Below, in pieces: positions 44,306-53,876 of a stretch of DNA of 64,000 nt. Position numbers and translations under genes: made by a program. The notes beneath the pieces are model-generated. The model was given only the letters and a program-made list of their open reading frames with translations, was not told where the DNA came from and did not search any database. Location of the stretch: assembly GCF_024746835.1 (NCBI RefSeq), contig NZ_CP080530.1, positions 558,001-622,000 on the forward strand, written 5' to 3'. Every line of letters begins with the position of its first letter. Within the stretch, counting starts at the first letter, position 1. This DNA comes from Mesorhizobium sp. AR02 (GTDB lineage Bacteria; Pseudomonadota; Alphaproteobacteria; Rhizobiales; Rhizobiaceae).

Positions 44306-45067
44306 TCAGCCGCGCAACTCACAGCAGAGGAAGATCTGTTCCTCCGGCAGCAAGTCGGCCGCCGCAGGGGCGTAGGCGGAAGACGTCTCCTGCACGATTG
44401 TGAACCCTGCCGCTTCGACCGCCGTACGCAACTCCTCTCGCGGATAGGCTGAGACCCGGATAGTATTTCCGAGGAATGGGACCGGGAAATCGTCCACATC
44501 CGCCTCCACCATCGAGAGGGCGAACAAGCCCCCAGGAGCGAGCAGATGACGGACCGTCGTTAGCGCGAGGGGAATCTCCACTCGTGGAAGCATCAGCAGC
44601 GAGAAGAAGGCCGCAACGGCCTGGAACCGGCCGAGGTCCCTCGGCCCGCCGGGTCGCAAGTCAGCAAGCTCCAGTTGATGGAACGTCGCGCCCTGAACAT
44701 GCTCGCGGGCGAGTTTCACCATCACGGCAGACAGATCGACACCCACGACCTCCAAACCGGCGTCGAGCAATTGACGTGCGGTTGGGACGCCGGTCCCGCA
44801 GCCAAGATCCAGAACCCGTGAACCCGTCGGCAAGGACTTGATCAGCCATTCGCCCGCCAGGACTTGGCCTTCCTTGTGCGGAAAGGCCTCGTCATAGCGA
44901 TCGCCGATGGCGTCGAAGGCTATTGCCTGACCCTCGCGGTGGAGCCGAAGTGTCTCGTATGTCGCGGTCACGAGTGGATGTTTGCCAGGGCTGTTCACGG
45001 AAGTATCCTGCTGGTCGGGAAGTTGTGCATTAGCCAAGCAAATGGCGTACCAATCCAGGAAACCCAT
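44306..45067 (-). CDS. Class I SAM-dependent methyltransferase
   Basis: A 253-residue Rossmann-fold methyltransferase. Motif I is RVLDLGCGTGVPTARQLL (about residue 84), followed by the acidic strand end VVGVDLSAVMV and the post-motif LADLRPG. The first 25 residues look atypical, and a start within MGFLDWYAICLANAQ or further in is uncertain. Neither substrate nor pathway can be told. Immediately upstream is an IS5-B end remnant. Confidence 0.82.
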   Translation of the reverse strand: MGFLDWYAICLANAQLPDQQDTSVNSPGKHPLVTATYETLRLHREGQAIAFDAIGDRYDEAFPHKEGQVLAGEWLIKSLPTGSRVLDLGCGTGVPTARQLLDAGLEVVGVDLSAVMVKLAREHVQGATFHQLELADLRPGGPRDLGRFQAVAAFFSLLMLPRVEIPLALTTVRHLLAPGGLFALSMVEADVDDFPVPFLGNTIRVSAYPREELRTAVEAAGFTIVQETSSAYAPAAADLLPEEQIFLCCELRG

Positions 45068-45171
45068 TTATAACAATGGGACCACTCTGATAGGCTCGCG
45101 CTTGATGTCCGTTGTTGTCATAAAGCCGACAACGAGTGCAACTGCCCACGCGAACCTTTATGGGCGCGCTC

Positions 45172-45227
45172 GGCGTTGGTGCATGGGTCCGGACTTGAGC
45201 GGATGTCGATCTTTGAAGCGGCAGGCT
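45172..45227 (-). mobile_element. IS5-B end remnant (56 bp)
   Basis: Identical to the first 56 bases of the complete IS5-B at 33634, from GGCGTTGGTGC through the transposase 3' untranslated part. The rest of the element is absent. It forms the left border of the truncated integrase and marks an IS-mediated deletion. Confidence 0.82.
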
Positions 45228-46660
45228 GCGCTTTGGCTACAACGTCACAAGCTCGGCGATCCGCCACCGGAACACCCGTTCGACGGCGAGCGCCCCAGCG
45301 CCTTTTCCGGGTTCAACGGGCGCTCGGCCAAACGATGGCCCTTTACCCCCGATGCGGTTGCCGTCCCCCTCATTTCGAGCGCAATTCGCCTTATCGCTCA
45401 ACCGGCCGACGACCTGATCGCGCTTCGCGACCAGGCGGCGAGCCTCTATGAAGAACGACGTGCCCGAGGCCTTACGAGGCCATCGGTGCGGCAACCCGTA
45501 TTGAAGCTGATCGCCGCTTTCAAGTTCACCTGTCTCGATGGTGAAGATGCCCCTTGGCATCCGCCGATCGTCGGCACCAAGCAGGTGCGCTTCCTCGTCG
45601 ACAGGATCTACGAAGCCTGCTTTGTCGTCATTTCCTACCTCGTCGGCGCGAGAGTCTCCGAGATTCTCGCCTTGGCCGATTGCATCGAGCAGCGCTGCTC
45701 TGCCGATGGAACCGAGATATTCTCCTATCTGCGCGGCCGCGTCTTCAAGACCGCCGTCGATGACGCGGGCCAGCCGCATCTATGGGCCGCCCCTCAAGCC
45801 GTCGCGCGGGCCATCGATGTGCTGGAGCGCCTTTCAGCTCCCTTGCGCGAGCAGGCGGGCCGCCGGGAACTTTGGCTCGCCATGCAGGGACATGGATCAT
45901 CGACACGCGCCCCGTCGATGTCGTGACCAGCAGCACATTGGTGTCGCGCCTCAACCGACATTTCGCGCCATTCATCGCGCTTCCCGACAATGCCGATGGC
46001 CGCCCCTGGCATCTGACAACCCATCAGGGCCGAAAAACCTTCGCCCGCTTCGTCGGCAAACGCGACCGCACCGGCCTTCATGCCCTGCAACACCATTTCG
46101 GGCATCTGACACGCATCATGACTGACAGCGCCTACGTCGGGACGGACTTCGATCTCGGCGAACTCGTCGACGACCAGACGCTTGAAGAGACCCGGGCCGC
46201 CCTCGAGGAACTGCTGACCACATCGCGTCTCGGCGGCAAGGCTGGCCGCATGCTGTCGGCGCGATCACGCTTCCGCGGTCGGACTCGCGACGGCGATCTT
46301 GCCGGCTATGTCGATTTCCTGATCGAGGAAAGCGGCATGCGGCTCGGCGTCTGCGATTGGGGATACTGCGTCTACCGTGCCGAGTCCGCCGCCTGCATGG
46401 GCAACGAGCGAGGCCCCAACCCGGTCTGGCGAACCGAGAGCGTCTGCATGAACTGCACCAACTTCGCCGTCACCGAGCGTCATCGGCCGGTCTGGCAGGC
46501 GCGCCTCGACCGCAATCTTGCGCTCATCACCGACCGGCGTCTCGATGACGCGAGCCGCACTCTCGCCAGTACGCGCATCGCCGAATGCGAGCGCATCCTC
46601 TCCGATCTTTCCGCAACAGGGGCATCCCATGGCCAAGCCACCGACTGCAAACCCGGCTGA
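45228..46660 (+). pseudogene. Site-specific integrase, N-terminally truncated and frameshifted
   Basis: A long tyrosine-recombinase-like protein. The first part contains VISYLVGARVSEILALAD with the catalytic Arg. The second, in another frame, has HLTTHQGRKTFARFV and HALQHHFGHLTRIMTDSAYV with the His/Tyr region, then a C-terminal Cys-rich tail (GVCDWGYCVY, CMNCTNF). The frames join if one G is restored in the run at 45887-45889 (CAG GGG ACA TGG). The N-terminus is missing at the IS5-B remnant. Relatives of this type are large plasmid/island integrases. Confidence 0.78.
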
Positions 46661-47105
46661 TACGCGCATGCGGGCCACAGCGCAAAAGCTGCGGGAAGCG
46701 CTCGACCGCCTGATCAGGGACAGCGGATCACGCTCCGCCTCTGCGACCGCGCGCCTTACAGTCGCCGCCCTGGCGCGAGAAGCCGGCGTCGGCCGCAACG
46801 CCATCTACACCAACCATCGCGATATTCTAGATGATCTCACCGGGGCCCGCCAGCGTCAGCGTGCCCCCACCAGCGGCCCCACCGCCGAAGACAAGATCAC
46901 CGAGCAGCGTTGTCTGATTGACGGCATGCAGCAGCAGGTCCGACAACTGGCGACCGAGAATGCCGGGCTTCTGCGGCACGCGATCGAAGCGGAACAGCGC
47001 GCCGACAGGGCGGAACGCCGCAGCGCACAGTTGACGAAGGAGATCTGCAGCCTGCAACGCCCAACGATACTGCAATCGACGAAGGAGGGTTCGGTACAAA
47101 GCTGA
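46629..47105 (+). CDS. Small helix-turn-helix/coiled-coil partner of the integrase
   Basis: A 158-residue protein overlapping the integrase stop by 32 bases. The N-terminal half has a TetR-like helix-turn-helix (LTVAALAREAGVGRNAIYTN, about residues 46-65). The C-terminal half is a predicted coiled coil (about residues 85-145, rich in Gln, Glu and Arg). This pairing recalls the TnpC-type accessory proteins of Tn554-like and related recombinase systems. Function in recombination is inferred from the overlap. Confidence 0.65.
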   Translation: MAKPPTANPADTRMRATAQKLREALDRLIRDSGSRSASATARLTVAALAREAGVGRNAIYTNHRDILDDLTGARQRQRAPTSGPTAEDKITEQRCLIDGMQQQVRQLATENAGLLRHAIEAEQRADRAERRSAQLTKEICSLQRPTILQSTKEGSVQS

Positions 47106-47585
47106 CCTATGATGCTCCCGGTCATTCCATGCGCTTTCCGCCATGCGCTGACAGGCTGGTGTCGTGGGACATGGCGGCGGGGACTGTCTTCCTTCTCGTT
47201 GAAGAGCACGGCCCCGGACTGAGGCTGGTTTTGACCGACCCCGTCATACCGTCATCTCCCCGGTTTCGGCGTCATGAGCCCCAGGCTTCTCCTTCGACCG
47301 CTGACTGAGGTGTGGCCACTGAGGCCTTTCTTTCTGGCGTATCTCACACCGGGTTCGCCTGCTACGCAGCCCGACCTCGATCCCGCAACAGCGCGTTTCC
47401 GACCTTCTTCCCCGCCGTGCTCGGCTGACGCCTGCGCGCGGCTTCCTCGCGAGGCAAGAAGCTCGGCCCCGCGCCGCCCTCCATTGCATTGCGGCCCTTC
47501 GGGTGCGGGCCGGTCGCCCGGTGTTTTCCGATCGCCATCAAGGCCGCGATGGTCGCGACCTGATACAGCAGATGGAGAAGACAAA
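47106..47585. other. Region without a confident gene before the DUF736 pair
   Basis: About 480 bases. A start-less frame on the plus strand near 47140-47330 has fairly coding-like sequence (FPPCADRLVSWDMAAGTVFL) but no recognised family. The frame running into the DUF736 gene from 47274 is spurious. A promoter for DUF736 should lie before 47586. Confidence 0.35.
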
Positions 47586-47882
47586 ATGGCTCAGATCGGC
47601 ACTTTCAACCGCAACGAAGACGGCTCTTTCACCGGAATTATCAAGACACTCAACCTCAATATCAAGGCTCGCCTGGTCGTGTCCGAGAAGGAAAGCGACA
47701 AGTCGCCCGACCTTCGCGCCCTCGCGGGCACCATCGAGATCGGCGCCGGCTGGAAGAAGACCGCCAAGGAGACCGGCCGGGAGTACCACTCGGTCAAGCT
47801 CGATGATCCGAGCTTCCCCGGTCCGATCTACGCCAGCCTCGTCGAGAACGAGGACGCCTACGCCCTCATCTGGTCGCGCTGA
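47586..47882 (+). CDS. DUF736-family protein
   Basis: A 98-residue DUF736 protein, a family common on rhizobial plasmids and islands, of unknown function. Features are [20 protein letters not shown] at the start, then [20 protein letters not shown] and the C-terminal [19 protein letters not shown] chose the ATG at 47586 since earlier in-frame starts precede unrelated sequence. A second, damaged copy follows. Confidence 0.88.
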   Translation: MAQIGTFNRNEDGSFTGIIKTLNLNIKARLVVSEKESDKSPDLRALAGTIEIGAGWKKTAKETGREYHSVKLDDPSFPGPIYASLVENEDAYALIWSR

Positions 47883-48021
47883 GGCGACCGACCACCGGAC
47901 GCGGTGCTCCATCCGGAGCGCCGCGATCCGGCAAAAGGACACCGGAAAGTGTCATTCAGAGAATCCAGCAACCAGATCAACGGCTTCGACGCAAAAAGAC
48001 AGTTGACAGCTGACCTAATCC

Positions 48022-48297
48022 GGCTTCACCGGCACGATCCGCACTCTCGCCCTCAACGTCAAGGCACGCATCGCCCGCGTCGAAAACCCCTCCGATAAGG
48101 GTCCGCAGTTCCGCATCTACGCAGGCGCCGTCGAGCTGGGTGCCGCCTGGCAGAAGCGCTCAACCGAGAGCGACCGCGACTACCTCTCGGTCAAGCTGGA
48201 TGACCCGAGCTTCCCGGCTCCGATCTATGCAACCCTCACCGAAGTCGAAGGCGAGGATGGCTACCAGCTGATCTGGTCCCGCCAGAACCGGGACTGA
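48022..48297 (+). pseudogene. DUF736-family gene without a start
   Basis: Ninety-one codons from [20 protein letters not shown] to [11 protein letters not shown], clearly a second DUF736 protein. The first ten or so codons, including the start, are lost: an in-frame TAA precedes the first recognisable codon. The copy is diverged from its neighbour, so it is not a recent tandem duplication. Confidence 0.75.
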
Positions 48298-48365
48298 TAC
48301 ATCGAGGCTCCGCCCATCAGGCGGGGCCTTCTCCCTTTCTGCTTTCAAGTCCTCCATACCCATCA

Positions 48366-48439
48366 TCGGATGAAAATGGATGGAAAAATGGACCCCGCCG
48401 TGTCATAACCATTCGGATGAAAACGGATGGGACAATGGA
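48366..48439. repeat. Direct repeats overlapping the fic start
   Basis: TCGGATGAAAATGGATGG (from 48366) and TCGGATGAAAACGGATGG (from 48413) begin two similar 27-bp units, 47 bases apart. The second spans the start codons of the fic gene. They may be binding sites for a regulator, including the winged helix of Fic itself. Confidence 0.6.
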
Positions 48440-49494
48440 TGACGGCTCTCGATCTCTCGACATTGCGTATCACGCCCGAGATCCTGTCACTGATCGCGGA
48501 GATCGACGAGTTCAAGGGCGCATGGCGTGCCCTTGGCCGCATTGCACCTGATCGTCTGTCAAGCTTGCGTCGGGTCGCGACGATCGAGAGCATCGGATCT
48601 TCAACACGCATCGAGGGCGCCAAGCTGAGTGACCGCGAGGTCGAGAGGCTGCTTGCAAACCTCCGGATCGGCTCTTTCTCAAGCCGCGACGAACAGGAAG
48701 TCGCAGGTTATGCCGAGGTGATGGAGACAATCTTCTCAGCCTTCGACGCGATCCCCCTCAACGAAAATCATATACGCCAACTTCATCGGGATCTGCTCGC
48801 GCATTCGACCAAGGATGAGCGACACCGGGGGAACTGGAAGACCCTTGCCAACAATGTGGAAGCTTTCGACGAGAACGGTGTGAGCCTTGGGGTCGTCTTT
48901 GCGACAGCCTCTCCGTTCGATACGCCCGGTCGAATGGCGGAGCTGGTGGCCTGGCAGCAAGCTCAGGAGGCAGATGGGACGTTCCACCCTCTGCTGATCG
49001 TCGCTGTCTTCGTCGTGGTCTTTCTGGAAATCCATCCTTTCCAGGACGGCAACGGCCGTCTGTCGCGAGCGCTCACCACCCTGCTGCTGCTTCGGGCCGG
49101 CTATGCCTACGTGCCCTACAGCTCGCTCGAAAGCATCGTCGAGCAAAACAAGGAGGCATATTATCTCGCGCTACGCCGCACCCAAGGCACGATCCGCACG
49201 GATCGGCAGGACTGGAACCCCTGGATCGAGTTCTTCCTGCGAAGCCTGCAGCGGCAGAAGCAGCGCCTCGAGCGGAAGATGGAGCGTGAGCGCATCCTTC
49301 TGGGCGACCTTCCGGAGTTGTCGGTGTCGATCCTCGAGCTGGCGCGCGAGCGTGGGAGGGTGACCGTGATGGACGCAGCCAAGGCCACGGGCGCAAGCCG
49401 AAACACGGTCAAAGATCATCTGCGCGCGTTGACCGATGAGGGACACCTGACCCTTCACGGGGCGGGTCGCGGAACGTGGTACGGCCTGAGCTGA
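48427..49494 (+). CDS. Fic-family protein (probable AMPylase) with C-terminal winged helix
   Basis: A 355-residue Fic protein; a second ATG four codons in is also possible. An N-terminal inhibitory motif (SSTRIEG, Ser59 to Gly64) is of the S/T-x3-E-G/N class. The catalytic loop HPFQDGNGR starts at His203. The C-terminus (MDAAKATGASRNTVKDHLRAL, about residues 315-335) is a helix-turn-helix. Fic enzymes transfer AMP from ATP to a protein. The inhibitory Glu suggests the enzyme is held off by default. No partner antitoxin is adjacent. Confidence 0.9.
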   Translation: MGQWMTALDLSTLRITPEILSLIAEIDEFKGAWRALGRIAPDRLSSLRRVATIESIGSSTRIEGAKLSDREVERLLANLRIGSFSSRDEQEVAGYAEVMETIFSAFDAIPLNENHIRQLHRDLLAHSTKDERHRGNWKTLANNVEAFDENGVSLGVVFATASPFDTPGRMAELVAWQQAQEADGTFHPLLIVAVFVVVFLEIHPFQDGNGRLSRALTTLLLLRAGYAYVPYSSLESIVEQNKEAYYLALRRTQGTIRTDRQDWNPWIEFFLRSLQRQKQRLERKMERERILLGDLPELSVSILELARERGRVTVMDAAKATGASRNTVKDHLRALTDEGHLTLHGAGRGTWYGLS

Positions 49495-49711
49495 AACCCG
49501 TGTGAGGAGCCAGCCGGCGCACCGGTATCGAAGCCGTCATCCAAACATGCGCGACCGCTATTGCCATGTCCTATCCCCCCTGTTTCCCGGTGCTCCATTG
49601 GCGGGCTCGATGGGGCATGTCGGCACCGTAAACTTAACGCTGTGAAAACAAGATCTGGGAGTGAGGCTTTGGTTCATTCGGCGTGAAGGCGCGCGATTTG
49701 GCGCCATGCTT

Positions 49712-50824
49712 GGCGTTGGTGCGCGGATATGAAATCGAACGCATTTCGATCATTAATGTAGTTGGTTATGCCTGCGTGACTTGACGCCGGATAGACTCCG
49801 GGCGTGCCCATGCCAGCATGCGGTTGAGAACGATGCAACCGATGGCAACCTCGGTCTGTTGAGCCGGAAGAGAGCGTGCTCGCAGGCGCCGTCCGATCAG
49901 CCCCTTGTATCGTCCGATGGCTGTTTCGCTCAGCGCCCGCTTGCCGTAGCCGGTGGCTGCCTGCCATTTCAGCCGACCGTCGCTTGCGATTGCGGCAATG
50001 TGCTTGTCCCTTTGACCAGGCGGTCCGGTATCACCGCTTTCCACCGCCGTGGAACGCGGTGGAATGACGATGTTCGCGGTTGCGCTGTGCTGCAGGATAG
50101 ACCGATAGGTTGGCTTGCCGCCATAGGCTCCGTCGGCTGTGAACTGGTCGATCTCGCCGTCGATCTGATCGAGCAGCGGTGCCACCTGGGAAGGATCATC
50201 CGTGTCCTGATCTGTCAGCCTTTGGGCAATGATCGCGCCACTTTTGGCATCCACTGCCAGATGCAGCTTGCGCCAGTTGCGACGTGATCTGGCGCCATGT
50301 TTCTGCTCCAGCCATTGCCCGGCGCCGTAGACTTTCAATCCCGTGCTATCGACAAGCACATGCAGCGGGCCGTCCGGCAGCGGCGGGTTTCGTCGGGCTG
50401 ATGGCTCCCACTTCTGTGCCCGACGGCTCAGCGTCGTATGATCTGGAACTGGGACTTTCAGCCCCATGAGATCCAGCAGCGAGTGGAGCAATCCCTCGGT
50501 CTGGCGCAGCCGCATTGCCAAGACGCAACCCAGCGTCAGCGCTGTCTCAATGGCGAGATCGGAATACCGGGCTTGGCCGCCGCGGGTCTTGCGTCGCGGA
50601 GCGCGCCATCCCGCAAGTGCCTCCGGCGTTACCCATAAGGTCAGGCTACCACGCCGGCGCAGACCTGCTTCGTAGTCACGCCAATTCGTCACCCTGAATT
50701 TCATCTTTCCGACGTGATGACGACGATCTGCGTTGTGTTTGTACGGCATGGCACTCGCATCAAGCTGATTTCGATCCTGCCTGCCTATCGCCAAACCGTT
50801 GACAAAGGATCCATGCACCAACGC
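49712..50824 (-). mobile_element. IS5-family element IS5-A, copy 2
   Basis: Ends GGCGTTGGTGC and GCACCAACGC; sequence agrees with copy 3 at positions where copy 1 differs (for example AATGATC). It lies in IS6-element sequence. Confidence 0.87.
49766..50749 (-). CDS. IS5-A transposase, copy 2
   Basis: A 327-residue transposase starting at the ATG of MPYKHNADRR (50749), with the same DDE residues as copy 1. The frame to 50914 continues into flanking IS6 sequence and is not part of the gene. Intact. Confidence 0.92.
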   Translation of the reverse strand: MPYKHNADRRHHVGKMKFRVTNWRDYEAGLRRRGSLTLWVTPEALAGWRAPRRKTRGGQARYSDLAIETALTLGCVLAMRLRQTEGLLHSLLDLMGLKVPVPDHTTLSRRAQKWEPSARRNPPLPDGPLHVLVDSTGLKVYGAGQWLEQKHGARSRRNWRKLHLAVDAKSGAIIAQRLTDQDTDDPSQVAPLLDQIDGEIDQFTADGAYGGKPTYRSILQHSATANIVIPPRSTAVESGDTGPPGQRDKHIAAIASDGRLKWQAATGYGKRALSETAIGRYKGLIGRRLRARSLPAQQTEVAIGCIVLNRMLAWARPESIRRQVTQA

Positions 50825-50953
50825 TATCCACCCACCATCGAGAACTGCGAGCAACTGCCATGCAAGCATGGCGCCAAATCGCGCGCCTTCACGCCGAATG
50901 AACCAAAGCCTCACTCCCAGATCTTGTTTTCACAGCGTTAAGTTTACGGTGCC

Positions 50954-51463
50954 ATCGTCACAAGCCCCGAACGCTTCGCGTTCGGCGATGTCCAATTTCC
51001 GACAATGTCGGATACAGTCAGATCTACTGGATTGCGTTTGAATGGTTTCTCCTTTGGCACAGTACATGCTCGTCATCCGCAAACACGTGACCGACCAACA
51101 AGAAGTCGCATGATCACCTCACCAAAACATACAGCCGCCGCGGAACAATCACTTTGCCCCGAACTTGCTTATCGCCCGTCCCGTCACCACAACCGGAGCC
51201 ATCGATGTCTGACGGGCTGCCCAGGATACCTACTGCGACCGCGCTTGCCCGGTGACGAACGCTCCGGCTCCGCCCGTTACCGACCACCGCGCCGGTCGCC
51301 ACTCATATGGTCTGGTTCAGGATCGGCAGCGCGGATGAGCCGCGGGGGAAATCCGGCATCGCGCATGTCTTCGAGCATCTGATGCTCAAGGCGACGGCCA
51401 ATCACGCCTCATGACGAGCAGGGCTCCATCGCCTGGAAAGATTGAACCCAAAGGGAGATTCCA
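50954..51463. other. Non-coding region holding a peptidase remnant
   Basis: About 510 bases between the rearranged IS and the methyltransferase gene. Apart from the M16 peptidase fragment at 51307-51414 I find no gene. The promoter of the methyltransferase should lie within the last 50 bases. Confidence 0.4.
51307..51414 (+). pseudogene. M16-family zinc peptidase fragment
   Basis: Thirty-five codons reading [18 protein letters not shown] and then [11 protein letters not shown]. This is the start of an insulinase-like (M16) peptidase around the zinc motif H-x2-E-H, here HVFEH. It stops after ATANHAS. The rest of the gene is absent. Confidence 0.65.
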
Positions 51464-52522
51464 ATGTCTGAAGCGAGTAAGGAAAAGTTGGACGCATTCT
51501 TAGGGAAAATGGTCGGCGATCTCGGTGCGATCGCTACTGGCGCGGGAGTCGTGCTGGGGGACAGACTCGGCCTGTTCAAGGCATTGCGCGAAGGCGGCAA
51601 GATGACGGCCGCCGAACTTTCGACACGCACCGGCACCCAGGAACGCCTTGTAAGGGAATGGCTTTCCGGGCAGGCGGCGGCGGGCTACGTCGACTACGAT
51701 GAAGCGAGCGACGAGTTCTATCTCAACGCCGAGCAGGAGCTGGTGTTCGCCGATGAAGATAGCCCGGCCTTCATGGCTGGTGCATTCGAGTTCCTGTCCG
51801 CGCTGTGGCTCGATGAAGAAAAGGTGAGGCAGGCATTCCAGTCCGGCAAGGGCGTCGCGTGGCACGATCATAGCGCGTGTCTGTTTCGCGGTACGGAACG
51901 ATTCTTCCGTCCAGGCTACAATGCCAATCTGATCGACTCCTGGCTGCCGGCCTTGGAGGGCGTCGTCGAGAAGCTCGAATGCGGCGTGGACGTTGCGGAT
52001 GTTGGCTGCGGTCATGGCGCATCGACCGTGCTCATGGCGCGTGCTTTCCCCAATTCGCGCTTCGTCGGCTTCGACTATCACGCCCCGTCGATCGAGCGCG
52101 CCCGCAAGGCCGCTGAGGAAGCCGGCGTCGGCGCCAACACGCGCTTCGAGGTCGCAACCGCCAAGACCTATCCCGACACCTATGACCTCGTCGCTTTCTT
52201 CGATTGCCTTCACGACATGGGCGACCCGACGGGCGCCGCCTCCCATGTCCACGGATCGCTCAAGCCGGATGGCACGTGGATGATCGTCGAGCCGTTCGCG
52301 CATGATCATCTGGCGGCGAACCTCAATCCCGTCGGACGCGTCTACTATGCCGCTTCCACGTTCCTGTGTACCCCTGCGTCCGTGTCACAGGAAGTCGGGC
52401 TCGGGCTTGGCGCCCAGGCCGGCGAGGCGAGGCTGCGCAAGGTGGTGACCGGCGGCGGCTTCAAGCGATTCCGTCGCGCCGCGGAGACGCCGTTCAACAT
52501 GGTGCTGGAGGCCCGCCCTTAG
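51464..52522 (+). CDS. Class I SAM methyltransferase with N-terminal winged-helix region
   Basis: A 352-residue protein. Residues 30-75 (TAAELSTRTGTQERLVREWL) form a winged-helix dimerisation-type region. The SAM motif VADVGCGHGASTVLMA follows at about residue 175, then FVGFDYHAPSIE and LVAFFDCLHDMGDP. The layout resembles small-molecule O- or C-methyltransferases. No pathway neighbours help assign it. The start at 51464 has GGGAGA upstream. Confidence 0.85.
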   Translation: MSEASKEKLDAFLGKMVGDLGAIATGAGVVLGDRLGLFKALREGGKMTAAELSTRTGTQERLVREWLSGQAAAGYVDYDEASDEFYLNAEQELVFADEDSPAFMAGAFEFLSALWLDEEKVRQAFQSGKGVAWHDHSACLFRGTERFFRPGYNANLIDSWLPALEGVVEKLECGVDVADVGCGHGASTVLMARAFPNSRFVGFDYHAPSIERARKAAEEAGVGANTRFEVATAKTYPDTYDLVAFFDCLHDMGDPTGAASHVHGSLKPDGTWMIVEPFAHDHLAANLNPVGRVYYAASTFLCTPASVSQEVGLGLGAQAGEARLRKVVTGGGFKRFRRAAETPFNMVLEARP

Positions 52523-52722
52523 CGCGGCCGTCGCCAGAAATTTGCAGCTCATCGGCATTTTATGAAGATCACCACCAAAAATCCGGACGCACGCTTATCG
52601 GGCACATTTTCAAGGCGTCTGAAGTTTACGCAGAGGTCGCTGCCGAGCCGCCTTCTCTAAACCACTGAAGTCATGTCCGGCGGCAGATTCTTTCCCTCGC
52701 TGCGGCCACAAGGCGAGCAGCC

Positions 52723-53538
52723 GGCACCGTAACGTTAACCGGGCATCGATCAAAATGTGGGATCTGGCGGCATGACCAGATTTTCCCGTGATCCTCTTTA
52801 TCGTCGCCACCGATTTCCGGCGCAGGTGATTGCCCATGCCGTTTGGCTCTATTTCCGGTTTCCGCTCAGCCTGCGGATGGTCGAGGATATGCTGGCAGCT
52901 CGTGGCGTCATCGTCTCTCACCAGACCGTGCGACTTTGGGCTGAGAAATTTGGCAGACTTTGCCAATGATATCCGGAAGCGATCGGCCGGCAAGCTCGGC
53001 GACAAATGGCATCTCGATGAGGTTGTCATCACCATCGGTGGAAAGAAACACTGGCTTTGGCGCGCCGTTGATCAGGACGGGTTTGTTCTCGACGTGTTGG
53101 TGCAAAGCCGTCGCAATGCCAAGGCGGCAAAGCGCTTGATGCGAAAGCTTCTGAAAGGGCAAGGCCGTTCGCCGCGTGTGATGATCACCGACAAGCTTCG
53201 ATCCTACGGTGCGGCGAAGCGGGAGATCATGCCAGGCGTCGAGCATCGCTCGCACAAGGGCCTGAACAATCGGGCGGAGAACTCTCATCAACCCGTCCGA
53301 CGGCGGGAGAGGGTCATGAAGCGCTTCAAGTCAGCGCGACATCTTCAGCGTTTCGTTTCCGTCCACGACCCGATCGCCAACCTCTTTAACGTTCCCCGCC
53401 ACGATATTCCATCCACCCACCATCGAGAACTGCGAGCAACTGCCATGCAAGCATGGCGCCAAATCGCGCGCCTTCACGCCAAATGAACCAAAGCCTCACT
53501 CCCAGATCTTGTTTTCACAGCGTTAAGTTTACGGTGCC
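52723..53538 (+). mobile_element. IS6-family insertion sequence
   Basis: Ends GGCACCGTAACGTTAAC (52723) and the near-complement ending TTTACGGTGCC (53538) bound an 816-bp element. No 8-bp target repeat is visible. Its transposase carries a frameshift, so it is probably inactive on its own. Extra copies of its right end are at 49622 and 50953. Confidence 0.82.
52772..53486 (+). pseudogene. IS6-family transposase with frameshift
   Basis: The first part (MTRFSRDPLYRRHRFPAQV to RLWAEKFGRL) and the second part (FANDIRKRSAGKLGDKWHLD onward) are in different frames, with a one-base offset at the CTTTGCC near 52962. The DDE residues are in the second frame: Asp in KWHLDEVVI, Asp in VMITDKLRSY and Glu in RRERVMK region. 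It is a single-indel mutant or, less likely, a programmed frameshift. Confidence 0.82.
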
Positions 53539-53738
53539 TCCCGCGGGCTTCGGCCGGCGGGTTTTTTCGTTCGCCATCGGAACTTCTTTCCCGACGACTT
53601 GTTCATTTCCGGAGGCATCGGGGTCTGCCACAGTTCCCTATGCTCTTGATCGGGTTCTCCTCGCTTATCCCGGTCGGTCCGCGCTTCCCCTACGTTGGCG
53701 CGGCCACGCTTTCTTGCAAGATTAGGATCGAAGAGACT

Positions 53739-53876
53739 ATGACCGTCATCTGGCTCGCGTTCGTTGTTATTCCGATCGTGGTGCTGGTGGTGGCTTGGTG
53801 GACCACGGTGCTAATATATGACCACCGCCTTCAAAAGGCTGCGACACCAGTCCCAACTAACTCACGCACAAACTGA
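53739..53876 (+). CDS. Possible small membrane protein
   Basis: Forty-five residues with one strongly hydrophobic helix (WLAFVVIPIVVLVVAWWTTV, about residues 5-24) and a short polar tail. The ATG at 53739 is preceded by AAGAG. Composition favours a real single-span membrane protein but there is no recognised family. The stretch from 53539 to 53738 has no gene. Confidence 0.45.
   Translation: MTVIWLAFVVIPIVVLVVAWWTTVLIYDHRLQKAATPVPTNSRTN

Larger units (their letters stand above)
49622..50953. mobile_element. Inverted IS6-element ends enclosing IS5-A copy 2
   Basis: About 90 bases at 49622-49711 are the reverse complement of 50863-50953. Both are the 3' terminus (GGCACCGTAAACTTAACGC end) of the IS6-family element seen complete at 52723-53538. 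IS5-A sits between them. The right arm has 38 bases more than the left. The arrangement suggests an intramolecular event that duplicated and inverted one IS6 end. Confidence 0.7.

Noticed and set aside
44982..45227. Native N-terminus of the integrase
   Set aside because: This part is methyltransferase upstream sequence and the IS5-B end remnant; integrase character begins after 45227.
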